DNA of 64,000 nt from JBGCDD01 sp045105075 (GCA_045105075.1 JBGCDD010000086.1:1-64000), one strand, 5' to 3'. Numbered from the stretch's first letter, positions 34,156-42,761 are shown. Translations and numbers: made by a program. The notes: generated from the sequence alone by a model not told the origin.

Positions 34156-35994
34156 TCAAGCAAAGATGAAGTCGCCCAATGACAGCTCAAAATCCGAAAT
34201 CTGGCCATCTGCGGCCTTCACCAGAATGTTTTCCTGTTCGACCCGGATCCGTACATCGTTGCCAACCTGGGTGATCGCCAGCTGTGAAAACTCCAGCCCG
34301 ACACCAAAATCCGTCAGATCAATGCGATCCATCCCGTCTTCGTAATCGGTGATGATGTCGAGCGTGCCGTCCTGAACGAAGATGAAGATGTCAAAACCGC
34401 TGCCGCCGGTCAGCTGATCTGCGCCCAGCCCGTCGGTCAGCCGATCATTGCCCGTCCCGCCTTCGACCCGGTCATTGCCACGCCCGCCGAACAGCACATC
34501 ATTGCCGTCCTGGCCGACCACGCGGTCCGACGCTTGGCCGCCGTTGATGTAGTCATTGCCGTCCTGACCAAACAGCGAGTCGTTGCCATCCTCGCCAAAC
34601 ATGAAATCATAACCGTCGCCGCCGCGCATGATGTCGCGCCCGTCGCCGCCAAACAGATTGTCTTCCCCGTCGCCGCCGACCACGCTGTCATTGCCGCGCC
34701 CGCCTTCGATCATGTCGTCGCCCGCATCGCCGCGCAGCGTGTCATTGCCGCCTTTGCCAAAGATCTGATCATCGTCTTCGGTGCCATTGCGGGTGTTGTT
34801 GCCAGCGTTGCCGTTGATGTCGGTGTCTTGTGCCACATAGCGGAACGAACGGATCTCGTCCGTGCCCTGCATTGACAGAAACAGGAACTGATCGGCGCCG
34901 ATATCGCGCTCTTCGATGTCAAAAACCCGCCCGGAATTGCCGGAAAACACCATTTCGTCAACCTCGGTCAGCGCGCCGCCTTTCGAGATTTCAAACACGC
35001 CAAAACTGCGCCCATAACCGCCCGTGGCCACGTAATACGTGCCGTCGATTTCGAACACCTCCAGCGACTCGCCAAAGCCCCACTGGTCGCCGCTGTTGGG
35101 TCTTTCCTGTTCCACAAGGGCCAGCGCGCCGGATTTTTCGACCTCGTAAACCAGAATGGTGCCGGCTGTTGACTCGGTCATGATCACAAAAGCGCGCCCG
35201 TCAATCTGCACGGTTTCCACATCGGTGGTCACCCGGTTGAAAATCGCCTGATCGCTTTGAGGCAGATCAAACACCGGACGCAAACCGCCGAAATTGTTGA
35301 TCTGAAACACCTGCAGCGGCGATTCCTGATCAAAGGCCGTGATCGCGATTGCAAAAGTCTTGCCGCCGACCTCAACCACATCGAATTTTTCATATCGCGT
35401 CGCATCCGCATCGGAACTGCGCAGATGGCGCAACGTGCCGTCATTGCGAATTTCAAAGCTCTCAAATGTGCCAGAGTTGAAAACGGTGGTGTTGCTGGTC
35501 GTGATCAGCATGTCGCGCCCGCCCACGTTGACGATCGTCGGGTCCACGCCAAACGAACTGACCGCACCGCCGCCACCGGGCGCAGTTGTGACCTCAACCT
35601 GCTGGACGACGTCCAGATCGCCATTCACGTCTATTTCAAGCACGCTGATCCCGTTCCGCCCCTCGGCCCGGTTGTTCACCAATTCGTTGCTTTGCCCGCT
35701 GAGATAGACATAGGTTTGCCCGTTTTTGGTGATGCTGGAGATCCCCGAGGTCGAGAACTGAATACTGTCGAGCCGGTCAAAAGCGGTTGCAAACGCCTCC
35801 TGAAACTCGAGCGCGCCATTGTTGAAAATCCGCGCCACGCCGAGGCCCAAGCCCTCCGAGCCCATAACCATGTACAGGCGCCCGTCCGCGTCCAGCGTGG
35901 TGATCCGCCCGGGCGGAAAAAAACTGGTGGCCGTGCCGTTCAGAAATTCCATGTCCCGGACGCGCTGCAATGTGTCAATTTCAACAATCGGCAT
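34156..35994 (-). CDS. RTX-repeat calcium-binding protein with N-terminal propeller-like region
   Basis: The ATG at 35994, behind AGAGG, gives 612 residues. About 1-400 consist of repeated beta-strand blocks of roughly 50 residues (ITTLDADGRLYMVMGSEGLG, SFGVDPTIVNVGGRDMLITT, and others), propeller-like by eye. About 420-560 contain at least 12 nonapeptides of the GGxGxDxxx type (GGNDTLRGDAGDDMIEGGRG and so on), which form a Ca-binding beta roll. A C-terminal tail resembles type I secretion signals. No signal peptide. A secreted protein is likely, but no type I secretion genes are nearby. The role (adhesin, enzyme, matrix protein) is open. Confidence 0.8.
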   Translation of the reverse strand: MPIVEIDTLQRVRDMEFLNGTATSFFPPGRITTLDADGRLYMVMGSEGLGLGVARIFNNGALEFQEAFATAFDRLDSIQFSTSGISSITKNGQTYVYLSGQSNELVNNRAEGRNGISVLEIDVNGDLDVVQQVEVTTAPGGGGAVSSFGVDPTIVNVGGRDMLITTSNTTVFNSGTFESFEIRNDGTLRHLRSSDADATRYEKFDVVEVGGKTFAIAITAFDQESPLQVFQINNFGGLRPVFDLPQSDQAIFNRVTTDVETVQIDGRAFVIMTESTAGTILVYEVEKSGALALVEQERPNSGDQWGFGESLEVFEIDGTYYVATGGYGRSFGVFEISKGGALTEVDEMVFSGNSGRVFDIEERDIGADQFLFLSMQGTDEIRSFRYVAQDTDINGNAGNNTRNGTEDDDQIFGKGGNDTLRGDAGDDMIEGGRGNDSVVGGDGEDNLFGGDGRDIMRGGDGYDFMFGEDGNDSLFGQDGNDYINGGQASDRVVGQDGNDVLFGGRGNDRVEGGTGNDRLTDGLGADQLTGGSGFDIFIFVQDGTLDIITDYEDGMDRIDLTDFGVGLEFSQLAITQVGNDVRIRVEQENILVKAADGQISDFELSLGDFIFA

Positions 35995-36266
35995 GATCTC
36001 AAACCTCTTTTTCGCAATAGTCGGCACCCTAGGAAGCGGCAAAACCGGGGTCAAACGGAATTAACCGCCGAGTGCTATAACAAATGAGAGTTTTTGAACC
36101 GATCCCGCGAATGTGATCTGAACAGCGCGGCCCGGTTGGGGAACCTGACCTAGCTAAAGCCATCAAGAGGGCGCAAACGCGCAAAGCGGGTCAAAGATTT
36201 GGCCCCATGGCGGCTGTGATGTCGCGTGCGCTTGACCACGCTCCCAATCCCTTCCATATCCAACCC

Positions 36267-38066
36267 ATGACTGACCTCGCTCACATCCGCAATTTCTCGA
36301 TCGTCGCGCATATCGACCATGGGAAATCCACCCTTGCTGACCGCCTCATTCAGGAGACGGGCACCGTCGCCGGGCGCGACATGAAGGAACAGCTGCTCGA
36401 CGCTATGGATATCGAGCGAGAGCGCGGCATCACCATCAAGGCCAACACCGTGCGCATTGATTATACGGCGGACAATGGCGAAGCCTATGTGCTGAACCTG
36501 ATCGACACGCCGGGCCACGTCGATTTCGCCTATGAGGTGTCGCGTTCGATGCGCGCGGTCGAAGGGTCATTGCTGGTGGTCGACAGCACCCAAGGGGTCG
36601 AGGCGCAAACGCTGGCCAATGTCTATCAGGCCATCGACGCCGATCATGATATCGTGCCCGTGCTCAACAAGATCGACCTGCCGGCCTCTGATTGTGACCG
36701 TGTCGCCGAACAGATCGAAGACGTGATCGGCATTGATGCGTCCGGTGCGATTCAGGTCAGCGCCAAGACCGGCGTCGGCATCCACGAAACCCTCGAAGCG
36801 ATCAGCCAACACCTGCCCGCGCCCACCGGCACCCGCGACGCCCCGCTCAAGGCGATGCTGGTGGACAGCTGGTATGATGCCTATCTCGGCGTGATTGTCC
36901 TCGTGCGCATCATGGACGGCGAGCTGAAAAAAGGCGACCGCGTGCGCATGATGTCCAACGGCTCGGTCCACCACGTGGATCGCATCGGTGTGTTCCGCCC
37001 GCAAATGGAGATGATCGATAGTCTTGGCCCCGGCGAAATCGGTTTTCTGACCGCATCGATCAAACAGGTGCGCGACACCCGCGTCGGCGACACGATCACC
37101 CACGAAAAGGGCGGCACCGACACGCCATTGCCGGGCTTTAATCCGTCCCAGCCGGTGGTGTTTTGCGGATTGTTCCCGGTGGATTCGGCCGAATTTGAAG
37201 ACCTGCGTGATGCGATTGACAAACTTGCGTTAAATGATGCGTCTTTCTCCTTTGAAATGGAAACCTCGGCCGCTCTTGGCTTTGGGTTCCGCTGTGGGTT
37301 CTTGGGTCTGCTCCACCTCGAGGTGATCCGCGACCGGATCGAGCGCGAATATGACATCGACCTGATCACCACCGCGCCCTCGGTGGTTTATCACGTGCAT
37401 ATGCGCGACGGCACGATGGAGGAACTCCACAACCCCGCCGACATGCCCGACCTGACCCATGTGGACCATCTGGAAGAGCCCCGTATCAAGGCCACGATTC
37501 TGGTGCCCGACGAATTCCTGGGCGATGTTCTCAAACTCTGCCAAGACCGGCGCGGCATTCAGCTCGACCTGACCTATGCCGGCAGCCGCGCGATGGCGGT
37601 CTATGATCTCCCCCTCAACGAAGTGGTGTTCGACTTCTATGATCGCCTGAAATCGGTAACAAAGGGTTACGCCAGCTTCGATTATGCGCTGACCGACTAC
37701 CGCGAGGATTTTCTGGTTAAAATGTCGATCCTGGTGAACGACGAACCGGTCGATGCGTTGTCAATGATGGTGCACCGCGACCGCGCCGAAATGCGGGGCC
37801 GCGCCATGGTGGAAAAGCTCAAGGATCTGATCCCCCGCCACATGTTCAAAATTCCGATCCAGGCCGCGATCGGAGGCAAAGTCATCGCCCGCGAGACCCT
37901 GTCGGCCATGCGCAAAGACGTGACCGCCAAATGCTACGGAGGCGACGCCACCCGAAAGCGCAAACTGCTGGACAAGCAGAAAAAGGGTAAGAAAAAGATG
38001 CGCCAATTCGGCAAAGTCGACATCCCCCAAGAGGCCTTTATTTCCGCTCTAAAAATGGACGGTTAA
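36267..38066 (+). CDS. lepA: Elongation factor 4 (LepA)
   Basis: The ATG at 36267 gives 599 residues, the normal LepA length, starting MTDLAHIRNFSIVAHIDHGK. G motifs AHIDHGKST, DTPGHVDF and NKIDLP are intact. The C-terminus GKKKMRQFGKVDIPQEAFIS is the LepA-specific domain. EF4 is a ribosome-associated GTPase affecting translation under stress and initiation. The frame is open further upstream but no homology supports it. Confidence 0.98.
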   Translation: MTDLAHIRNFSIVAHIDHGKSTLADRLIQETGTVAGRDMKEQLLDAMDIERERGITIKANTVRIDYTADNGEAYVLNLIDTPGHVDFAYEVSRSMRAVEGSLLVVDSTQGVEAQTLANVYQAIDADHDIVPVLNKIDLPASDCDRVAEQIEDVIGIDASGAIQVSAKTGVGIHETLEAISQHLPAPTGTRDAPLKAMLVDSWYDAYLGVIVLVRIMDGELKKGDRVRMMSNGSVHHVDRIGVFRPQMEMIDSLGPGEIGFLTASIKQVRDTRVGDTITHEKGGTDTPLPGFNPSQPVVFCGLFPVDSAEFEDLRDAIDKLALNDASFSFEMETSAALGFGFRCGFLGLLHLEVIRDRIEREYDIDLITTAPSVVYHVHMRDGTMEELHNPADMPDLTHVDHLEEPRIKATILVPDEFLGDVLKLCQDRRGIQLDLTYAGSRAMAVYDLPLNEVVFDFYDRLKSVTKGYASFDYALTDYREDFLVKMSILVNDEPVDALSMMVHRDRAEMRGRAMVEKLKDLIPRHMFKIPIQAAIGGKVIARETLSAMRKDVTAKCYGGDATRKRKLLDKQKKGKKKMRQFGKVDIPQEAFISALKMDG

Positions 38067-38228
38067 CCGTTCATTTTAAAGGCGCGTGCGGGAAAACGTT
38101 TGGCAAAGCCAAATGTGGCCGGCACCCCGTGGCAGAATTTTATACAAACTGTCACGCGTTTTAGTGTTCCTTTGCAGGATTAATCGATTTGTGAAAAACG
38201 TTCCGTGGAATACTCCTAGGATGGCTTG

Positions 38229-39044
38229 ATGCAAAGAACTCGAATCCCAAGTGAAATGGCTCGACGAGTGAGAGAACACTGTGGTTTTGGTTGCGCGATT
38301 TGTGGAAGAATGCCGACTCAAATGGAACACATTGAACCGTGGGCAAAAGTACAAAAACACGAGTTCTCTAACCTTGTTCTACTTTGTTCTCGACACCACG
38401 ATGAGGTTACCGCTGGGCGGCTCGGCAAAAAAGACGTACTTGCAGCCCGAGCTTTGCCTTTTGGCAAGCGGAATGGTCCCGCTAAATACGACCTCTTTTT
38501 GTCTAATCAGATGAGTGTTGACTTTGGCTCAGTTAGGTTTCTGCTGAAGCCAGGATCACGCGTTTCACCCTTCTCTTTTGGTGGTATCAAGCCGATAACA
38601 ATTGAACTCGGAAAAACTCCAAAATTTGATATAAGAATTTTTGATCACAATAATGTTTTGGCATTGAGCGTTGTTGAAAATTGCTTTGAGTTTAACCAAT
38701 CAAGACTTTGGGACGTAAAGTTGACGGGCCGAGAGCTGAAAGTGCGTTTGGGTGAGCGGCGTGTATTGCTTTCGTTGAAAATAGAAGACTCCAATCTCCA
38801 GTTTCGACAGGTAAGAATGGCTCAGTCAGAAGTTCCAATTGTTGTCGATCGTCGCGGAATTCGTCTTCCAAAATCTGAAAATTCTTGGCGCGATTTTTCT
38901 ATAGATGCAAGTGGTAGCAATATTGCGACTCTATTCGGAGTGGGTGATCCCGAAGCCTTTCTAAAAGGAACAGGCGTACGGTGCTCTTCTCAAAAGGAGG
39001 CATGGGATATGGCGTTCAATTTTAAGCCCGTGGAATTACTCTGA
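38229..39044 (+). CDS. HNH endonuclease with unfamiliar beta-rich C-terminal domain, AT-rich island
   Basis: AGGA lies 7 bases before the ATG at 38229 (271 residues). The N-terminal HNH zinc finger is complete: C22 and C25 (GCAICG), H34 (MEHIEPW), N48 (EFSNLVLLC), then C53 and H56-H57 (CSRHHDEV). Residues about 85-265 form a domain I do not recognise, with alternating hydrophobic strands (RFLLKPGSRV, FDIRIFDHNNVLALSVVENC, RRVLLSLKIEDSNLQF). Base composition is clearly more AT-rich than lepA and the surrounding genes, indicating acquisition. HNH nucleases cut DNA in defence, homing or packaging; which applies is unknown. Confidence 0.75.
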   Translation: MQRTRIPSEMARRVREHCGFGCAICGRMPTQMEHIEPWAKVQKHEFSNLVLLCSRHHDEVTAGRLGKKDVLAARALPFGKRNGPAKYDLFLSNQMSVDFGSVRFLLKPGSRVSPFSFGGIKPITIELGKTPKFDIRIFDHNNVLALSVVENCFEFNQSRLWDVKLTGRELKVRLGERRVLLSLKIEDSNLQFRQVRMAQSEVPIVVDRRGIRLPKSENSWRDFSIDASGSNIATLFGVGDPEAFLKGTGVRCSSQKEAWDMAFNFKPVELL

Positions 39045-39110
39045 CGAAGAAAATGCACCCTTTGGTTTGAAAAAGTACGACATTCTTGAATGCCAACCTA
39101 AGATTTGGCA

Positions 39111-39192
39111 GCGCCCGAACCGCCCCCGTCGTGCCTCTGGTACGCCTGCGGCGTGATGCGGGCGCTTCTCGCCCACCCTTCGGTTCGGGCGC
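39111..39192. repeat. Branched inverted-repeat element (outer 12-bp stem with two inner hairpins)
   Basis: GCGCCCGAACCG (39111-39122) pairs perfectly with CGGTTCGGGCGC (39181-39192). Between the arms, ACGCC-TGC-GGCGT (39142-39154) and GGGCG-CTTCT-CGCCC (39160-39174) form two further perfect hairpins. The result is a multibranched fold in DNA or RNA. It sits at the GC-rich edge of the AT-rich island. Confidence 0.65.
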
Positions 39193-39288
39193 GGCACGTC
39201 GTTCGACAACCTGACTTCATTTGAAAACGGTCCTTAAGTCTCCGCCCGTTCGCAGCCGGAATGATCCGCAGACCCAAATTAAAACTCC

Positions 39289-39588
39289 TCACCGCCCATA
39301 CCAAAACCCCTCCGGCAGGTGATCGACCTCGCCGCCGGATTTCACGCGTTGCCAGCGCTCCCATAATTCGTCCATCCGGCGTTTTTGCTCGGCCAGCGAG
39401 CGGCCCTCCCAGCGGTCGAGCGCTTGGCAGTCGGAATTGGGCACAAGCGCGCCGGCGAGTTTGCCGTGGCGTTTGATCCAGACTCGGTTTTCGGTGGCTT
39501 CGACCCAGGCGACCAAACGCGGCAATTGGGCGCGAAAGTCAGTCAGGCTGACGATGCGGTATTCGGTTGGGGTAAAGGATTTGGGAAT
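39289..39588 (-). CDS. Phd/YefM-type antitoxin-like protein with non-canonical start
   Basis: The conserved region TEYRIVSLTDFRAQLPRLVA then ENRVWIKRHGKLAGALVP fits the Phd/YefM DNA-binding fold. The only usual start codon in frame, TTG at 39525, would cut into this fold. Upstream the frame stays open, and AAAAGGA lies 9 bases before an ATT at 39588, which would give 99 residues (start IPKSFTPTEYRI). I therefore propose an ATT start or a gene that has lost its ATG. No toxin gene is adjacent. The C-terminal half is helical and ends HLPEGFWYGR. Confidence 0.5.
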   Translation of the reverse strand: MPKSFTPTEYRIVSLTDFRAQLPRLVAWVEATENRVWIKRHGKLAGALVPNSDCQALDRWEGRSLAEQKRRMDELWERWQRVKSGGEVDHLPEGFWYGR

Positions 39589-39608
39589 GCGAACAGGTCC
39601 TTTTGCGG

Positions 39609-39639
39609 TTTTTGCAAAAAGACCTGTACAATTTGTGCA
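39609..39639 (-). promoter_or_regulatory. Two dyads upstream of the antitoxin-like gene
   Basis: TTTTTGCAAAAA (39609-39620) is a perfect 12-base palindrome and TGTACAATTTGTGCA (39625-39639) a 6-of-7 match dyad. Both lie 20-50 bases before the proposed antitoxin start, where autoregulating antitoxins bind. Role inferred from position. Confidence 0.4.
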
Positions 39640-39687
39640 TTTTTCAAAAATTAACGGACCATACGGTCGGGCCCAAATGGGATGGCT

Positions 39688-39888
39688 TCAGGCGAGGCGC
39701 AGTTGCTGTTGCGCGGGACGGCGCAGGCTGGTCAGCAGCAGCACAAGGGCCAGCATCACAGTGAACCCGATCCAGGTTCCAACGACATACCAGGCCACAG
39801 CGCCCCAAAATCCGGCGCCAGCAAAAACTGTGCCGTAAGCCAGGCTTACAAATCCACTCAGAAGCGATGCAATCATGTAAGCGGCCAT
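39688..39888 (-). CDS. Small two-helix membrane protein, 66 residues
   Basis: AAGGGA lies 8 bases before the ATG at 39888. The product has two hydrophobic segments (MIASLLSGFVSLAYGTVFAG and WIGFTVMLALVLLLTSL) and a short basic tail. No family recognised. Size and ribosome-binding site make it credible; similar small membrane proteins are common in this bacterial group. Confidence 0.6.
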   Translation of the reverse strand: MAAYMIASLLSGFVSLAYGTVFAGAGFWGAVAWYVVGTWIGFTVMLALVLLLTSLRRPAQQQLRLA

Positions 39889-40028
39889 ATCTGTTATCCC
39901 TTATGTCTCAACCATTTGTTAATCGTTTTTTGACGGGCAAATTGGGCCGAAGTGTGACGAAATGCGGTCGGTTTTGGGAGCGTAGGGATGTGCGGTATTA
40001 CCACTTGAAAATAAAGGATAATTTTCTA

Positions 40029-40808
40029 CTATGAAGCGGTATCTTGTGGTTTTGCATCCAGAAAGATGCGCACCGAGGCCTCAAATTCGCGCGGCTTTTC
40101 GGCGTGCAGCCAGTGCCCGGCTCCGGGAATTTTGGCAAAACGGGCGCGCGGAAAATGGCCGCGAATGGTGGCGCGATGTTCGGGCAGGACATAGTCTGAT
40201 GCGCCGCCCGACAGGAACAGGGTCGGCCCGCTCCAGCTGGCCTCAATTTTGGGAAAGCTCATGATATCAGGCATATAGGCGGCCAAAACGTCCAGGTTCA
40301 GGCGCCAGCGTTGTGCAGACAGATCGAGGGATTGGGTGAAAAAGCTCTGTAAGGCAGGTTCAACGCCAAGGGCCGCGAGCTGTTTTTCCGCATCCGAGCG
40401 ACGGGTTACAATGCTCAGATCGACCGCGCGCATCGCCTCGATGAATGGCAATTGCGTGTGCGAATAAGGCACAGGCGCAATGTCGGCGATGACCAAACGG
40501 TTCAGGACTTCGGGATGGGACAGCGCCAGCATCATCGCTGTTTTGCCGCCCATTGAGTGCCCAACCACATCGGCGCGAGGGGCGAAATTTGTGATCGTCT
40601 CGACCAGATCATCGGCCAATTCTTGATAGGTATGGCTGTCATTCCAAGGGCTTGCGCCGTGGTTGCGCAAATCGACTGTGATCACCTGGCGTGTATCAGA
40701 CAGCCGTTTGGCGATGACGCCCCAGTTTCGCGCCGAGCCGTAAAGCCCGTGCACGATGACCAGCGGGGGCGCATGGGTCGGGTCGCCATGAAGGATTGTG
40801 TTCAGCAT
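40029..40808 (-). CDS. Alpha/beta hydrolase (YbfF-like esterase)
   Basis: The 259 residues contain PPLVIVHGLYGSARNWG (oxyanion region) near 14, VDLRNHGASPW near 45 and the nucleophile elbow VGHSMGGKTAM near 83. The catalytic His is in IPGAGHWLHAEKP near 235, with an Asp in GGASDYVLPEHR as a probable acid residue. YbfF-type enzymes hydrolyse acyl esters; the natural substrate is not known. Divergent from the small membrane protein at 40860. Confidence 0.87.
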   Translation of the reverse strand: MLNTILHGDPTHAPPLVIVHGLYGSARNWGVIAKRLSDTRQVITVDLRNHGASPWNDSHTYQELADDLVETITNFAPRADVVGHSMGGKTAMMLALSHPEVLNRLVIADIAPVPYSHTQLPFIEAMRAVDLSIVTRRSDAEKQLAALGVEPALQSFFTQSLDLSAQRWRLNLDVLAAYMPDIMSFPKIEASWSGPTLFLSGGASDYVLPEHRATIRGHFPRARFAKIPGAGHWLHAEKPREFEASVRIFLDAKPQDTAS

Positions 40809-40859
40809 ATTGGCCGTGATAGCGCCATTGGTGCAGCCAGACCAGAGCCCATGCCAGCG

Positions 40860-41234
40860 ATGACCCAGCCTTTGACACTTCAGGATCAGATTGACTCTAT
40901 ACTAGAGTTGATGCGGCAAAAACTTGGGGTGCGGGCCAGTGATCTGCCGACGGCCCTGCAAAAAGCGCATAACAAGCTGCCGCGCCAGGTGCGCCGCAGT
41001 GGCGCCGTGCTGGCCCAGGCCGCCCCATTGGTGTCCCATCCCAAACTGAGCCGAACGCTGGACGCCAAAGCGCTAAAGCAGGCCAGCGACCTTATGATAG
41101 GGCATCTGAACGCGATTGATCTGGCGGATCGGCGCAAAGGGTGGTGGTTGGGCGTGTTGGGCGCGTTGGCATTCAATCTTTTAGCGTTCTTGGCGATGCT
41201 TCTTGTGTTCCTGGTTTGGCGCGGGATTCTGTGA
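40860..41234 (+). CDS. Small C-terminally membrane-anchored protein
   Basis: Starting at ATG 40860 (an ATG at 40851 is the alternative; neither has a strong ribosome-binding site) the product has 124 residues. A soluble helical part (LQDQIDSILELMRQKLGVRA, then ASDLPTALQKAHNKLP and DLMIGHLNAIDLADRRKGWW) is followed by one strong membrane segment, LGALAFNLLAFLAMLLVFLV, at the C-terminus. The topology is that of a tail-anchored inner-membrane protein. Not recognised; position just before the tetR-pspA module may be meaningful. Confidence 0.7.
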   Translation: MTQPLTLQDQIDSILELMRQKLGVRASDLPTALQKAHNKLPRQVRRSGAVLAQAAPLVSHPKLSRTLDAKALKQASDLMIGHLNAIDLADRRKGWWLGVLGALAFNLLAFLAMLLVFLVWRGIL

Positions 41235-41268
41235 CAACGGCTTGCGCCCTGACCGCCAAGCTCTTAGT

Positions 41269-41283
41269 GTGAACGGCGTTCAC
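41269..41283 (+). promoter_or_regulatory. Operator box 0, GTGAAC-GGC-GTTCAC, before tetR
   Basis: A 15-base dyad with perfect 6-base arms lies 11 bases before the tetR ATG. Its core GAAC-N3-GTTC recurs three times after the gene. Position over the likely promoter suggests autorepression by the TetR protein. Confidence 0.6.
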
Positions 41284-41294
41284 AGGAGCGCGAA

Positions 41295-41888
41295 ATGGTT
41301 GGTAAGGTACAGGAACGCAAAGAGAAACTGCGCGAGCGTTTGATCGAGGCGGCCGAAGAGCAGATCATTGACGGCGGTTTTCATTCTGTCAAAGCGCGCG
41401 CCATGGCGCAAAAGGCAGGCTGCGCGGTTGGTGCTATATATAATGTGTTCGAAGACATTAACGCGCTGATCATGGCGGTTAACGGGCGGACATTTCGCAA
41501 GCTGGGGGTCTCGGTGGCGGGTGCAGTCGAAGCCGCTGGCCCGCAAGATCCCAACCGCCAGATGATCATCATGTCACACGCCTATTTGCGCTTTGCCGCG
41601 GACAACACACATTTGTGGCGCGCGCTTTTTGACCTGGAAATGTCGGTCGATGGGCCGGTGCCCGCGTGGTACTTTGAAGAGCTGGCCAAGTTGTTTGGGC
41701 AGATTGCGCGCCCGTTGTCACAGCTGTTTCCCGCCATGTCCCGGCGCGACCTCGATCTGATGACGCGGGCTTTGTTCTCTTCTGTGCATGGCATTGTGCT
41801 GTTGGGGCTAGAGCGTCGGATCTCAGGAGTGCCTTATGAGAACATTGAAAACATGATCGAACAGGTGCTGTCTCAAATCGGTGATTGA
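41295..41888 (+). CDS. TetR family regulator of the pspA module
   Basis: The 197 residues start with the TetR helix-turn-helix: RLIEAAEEQIIDGGFHSVKA, then RAMAQKAGCAVGAIYNVFED (about 15-60). The ligand domain contains MIIMSHAYLRFAADNTHLWR and a C-terminal FSSVHGIVLLGLERRI. The closest general type is the TetR_C33-like group. It is followed after 94 bases by pspA, and GAAC-N3-GTTC dyads occur both before its own start and in that gap, so it probably represses itself and pspA. The signal is unknown. Confidence 0.88.
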   Translation: MVGKVQERKEKLRERLIEAAEEQIIDGGFHSVKARAMAQKAGCAVGAIYNVFEDINALIMAVNGRTFRKLGVSVAGAVEAAGPQDPNRQMIIMSHAYLRFAADNTHLWRALFDLEMSVDGPVPAWYFEELAKLFGQIARPLSQLFPAMSRRDLDLMTRALFSSVHGIVLLGLERRISGVPYENIENMIEQVLSQIGD

Positions 41889-41894
41889 ACTTTT

Positions 41895-41966
41895 TTGAAC
41901 ATTGTTCAAAAAAACTCTTGAACAATGTTCAAAACTGCGTATGTTCAATTCATGAACAACGTTCAA
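41895..41966 (+). promoter_or_regulatory. Three operator boxes and probable promoter of pspA
   Basis: TTGAACATTGTTCAA (41895-41909), TTGAACAATGTTCAA (41918-41932) and TGAACAACGTTCA (41953-41965) share GAAC-N3-GTTC; TGTTCAATTCATGAACA (41942-41958) is an everted copy overlapping the third. TTGAAC at 41918 and TATGTT at 41940, 16 bases apart, could be the -35 and -10, so binding would block RNA polymerase. Confidence 0.65.
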
Positions 41967-41982
41967 GAGATGGAGAGATAAA

Positions 41983-42663
41983 ATGTTCAATACGATTAAA
42001 ACCCTGATTACTGGTGCCAATGCCCGCGCAGAAGAAGCTGTTCGCGATGCCTATTCCATTGAACTTATTGACCAAAAGATCCGCGAAGCGCAGCAGGGGC
42101 TTAAGTCGGCCAAGCTGGCGTTGGCTGGTTTGATCCAGCGTGAGCGCAGCGAGACCCGCCAGATTGAGATGCTGTCCCAGCGCATCGACGATCTGTGCAG
42201 CCGCACCACCCAAGCGCTTGAGCAGGGGCAGGGCGGGTTGGCTCAGGAAGCAGCCCAGGCCATTGCCGACATGGAAAACGAACGCAATCTGCGCCGTGAT
42301 ACGATCAGCCGCCTGGAAACCCGGGTGCTGCGATTGCGCCAATCAGTCGAGACCGCCAACCGCCGGATTGTTGATTTGAAACAGGGCGCCATCGCTGCCC
42401 GTGCCGTGCGCAAAGAGCAAGAGTTGCAAGGCCGCCTGAACCGTACGCTGAGCGGCGATAGCCCAATGGATGAAGCCGCCGACCTGATTGCCAATGTCAT
42501 GAAGCGCGACGACCCATTCGAGCAAAGCGAAATTCTGCGCGAAATCGACGCCGGGCTGAACCACTCGGATGTGGCCGATCGTATGGCTGCGGCCGGTCTG
42601 GGTGCGGCCACGCGCACCACTGCGGGCGATGTCCTGTCTCGTTTAAAGCCTCAAAGCGCCTGA
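41983..42663 (+). CDS. pspA: PspA/IM30 family membrane-stress protein
   Basis: The 226 residues start MFNTIKTLITGANARAEEAV, an amphipathic helix, followed by an almost entirely helical coiled coil (DQKIREAQQGLKSAKLALAG and so on to about 180). A C-terminal helix (DVADRMAAAGLGA) follows. This is the IM30/PspA fold, which assembles into membrane-protecting rods or rings. GGAGAG precedes the ATG. Instead of PspF and PspBC it is paired with a TetR regulator and a YiaAB protein. Confidence 0.85.
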   Translation: MFNTIKTLITGANARAEEAVRDAYSIELIDQKIREAQQGLKSAKLALAGLIQRERSETRQIEMLSQRIDDLCSRTTQALEQGQGGLAQEAAQAIADMENERNLRRDTISRLETRVLRLRQSVETANRRIVDLKQGAIAARAVRKEQELQGRLNRTLSGDSPMDEAADLIANVMKRDDPFEQSEILREIDAGLNHSDVADRMAAAGLGAATRTTAGDVLSRLKPQSA

Positions 42664-42761
42664 TTGGTGCTGAAATCAAAACAATAACCCAGTTTTGCCC
42701 GAAACCAGTCACGATTTAACTTTAGCAAAAACCGTGAAAACACTTCGAAGGAATTAATCCA

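Noticed and set aside
41895..41966. LexA/SOS boxes
   Set aside because: The alphaproteobacterial LexA site is GTTC-N7-GTTC (direct repeat). These are inverted GAAC-N3-GTTC dyads beside a TetR gene.
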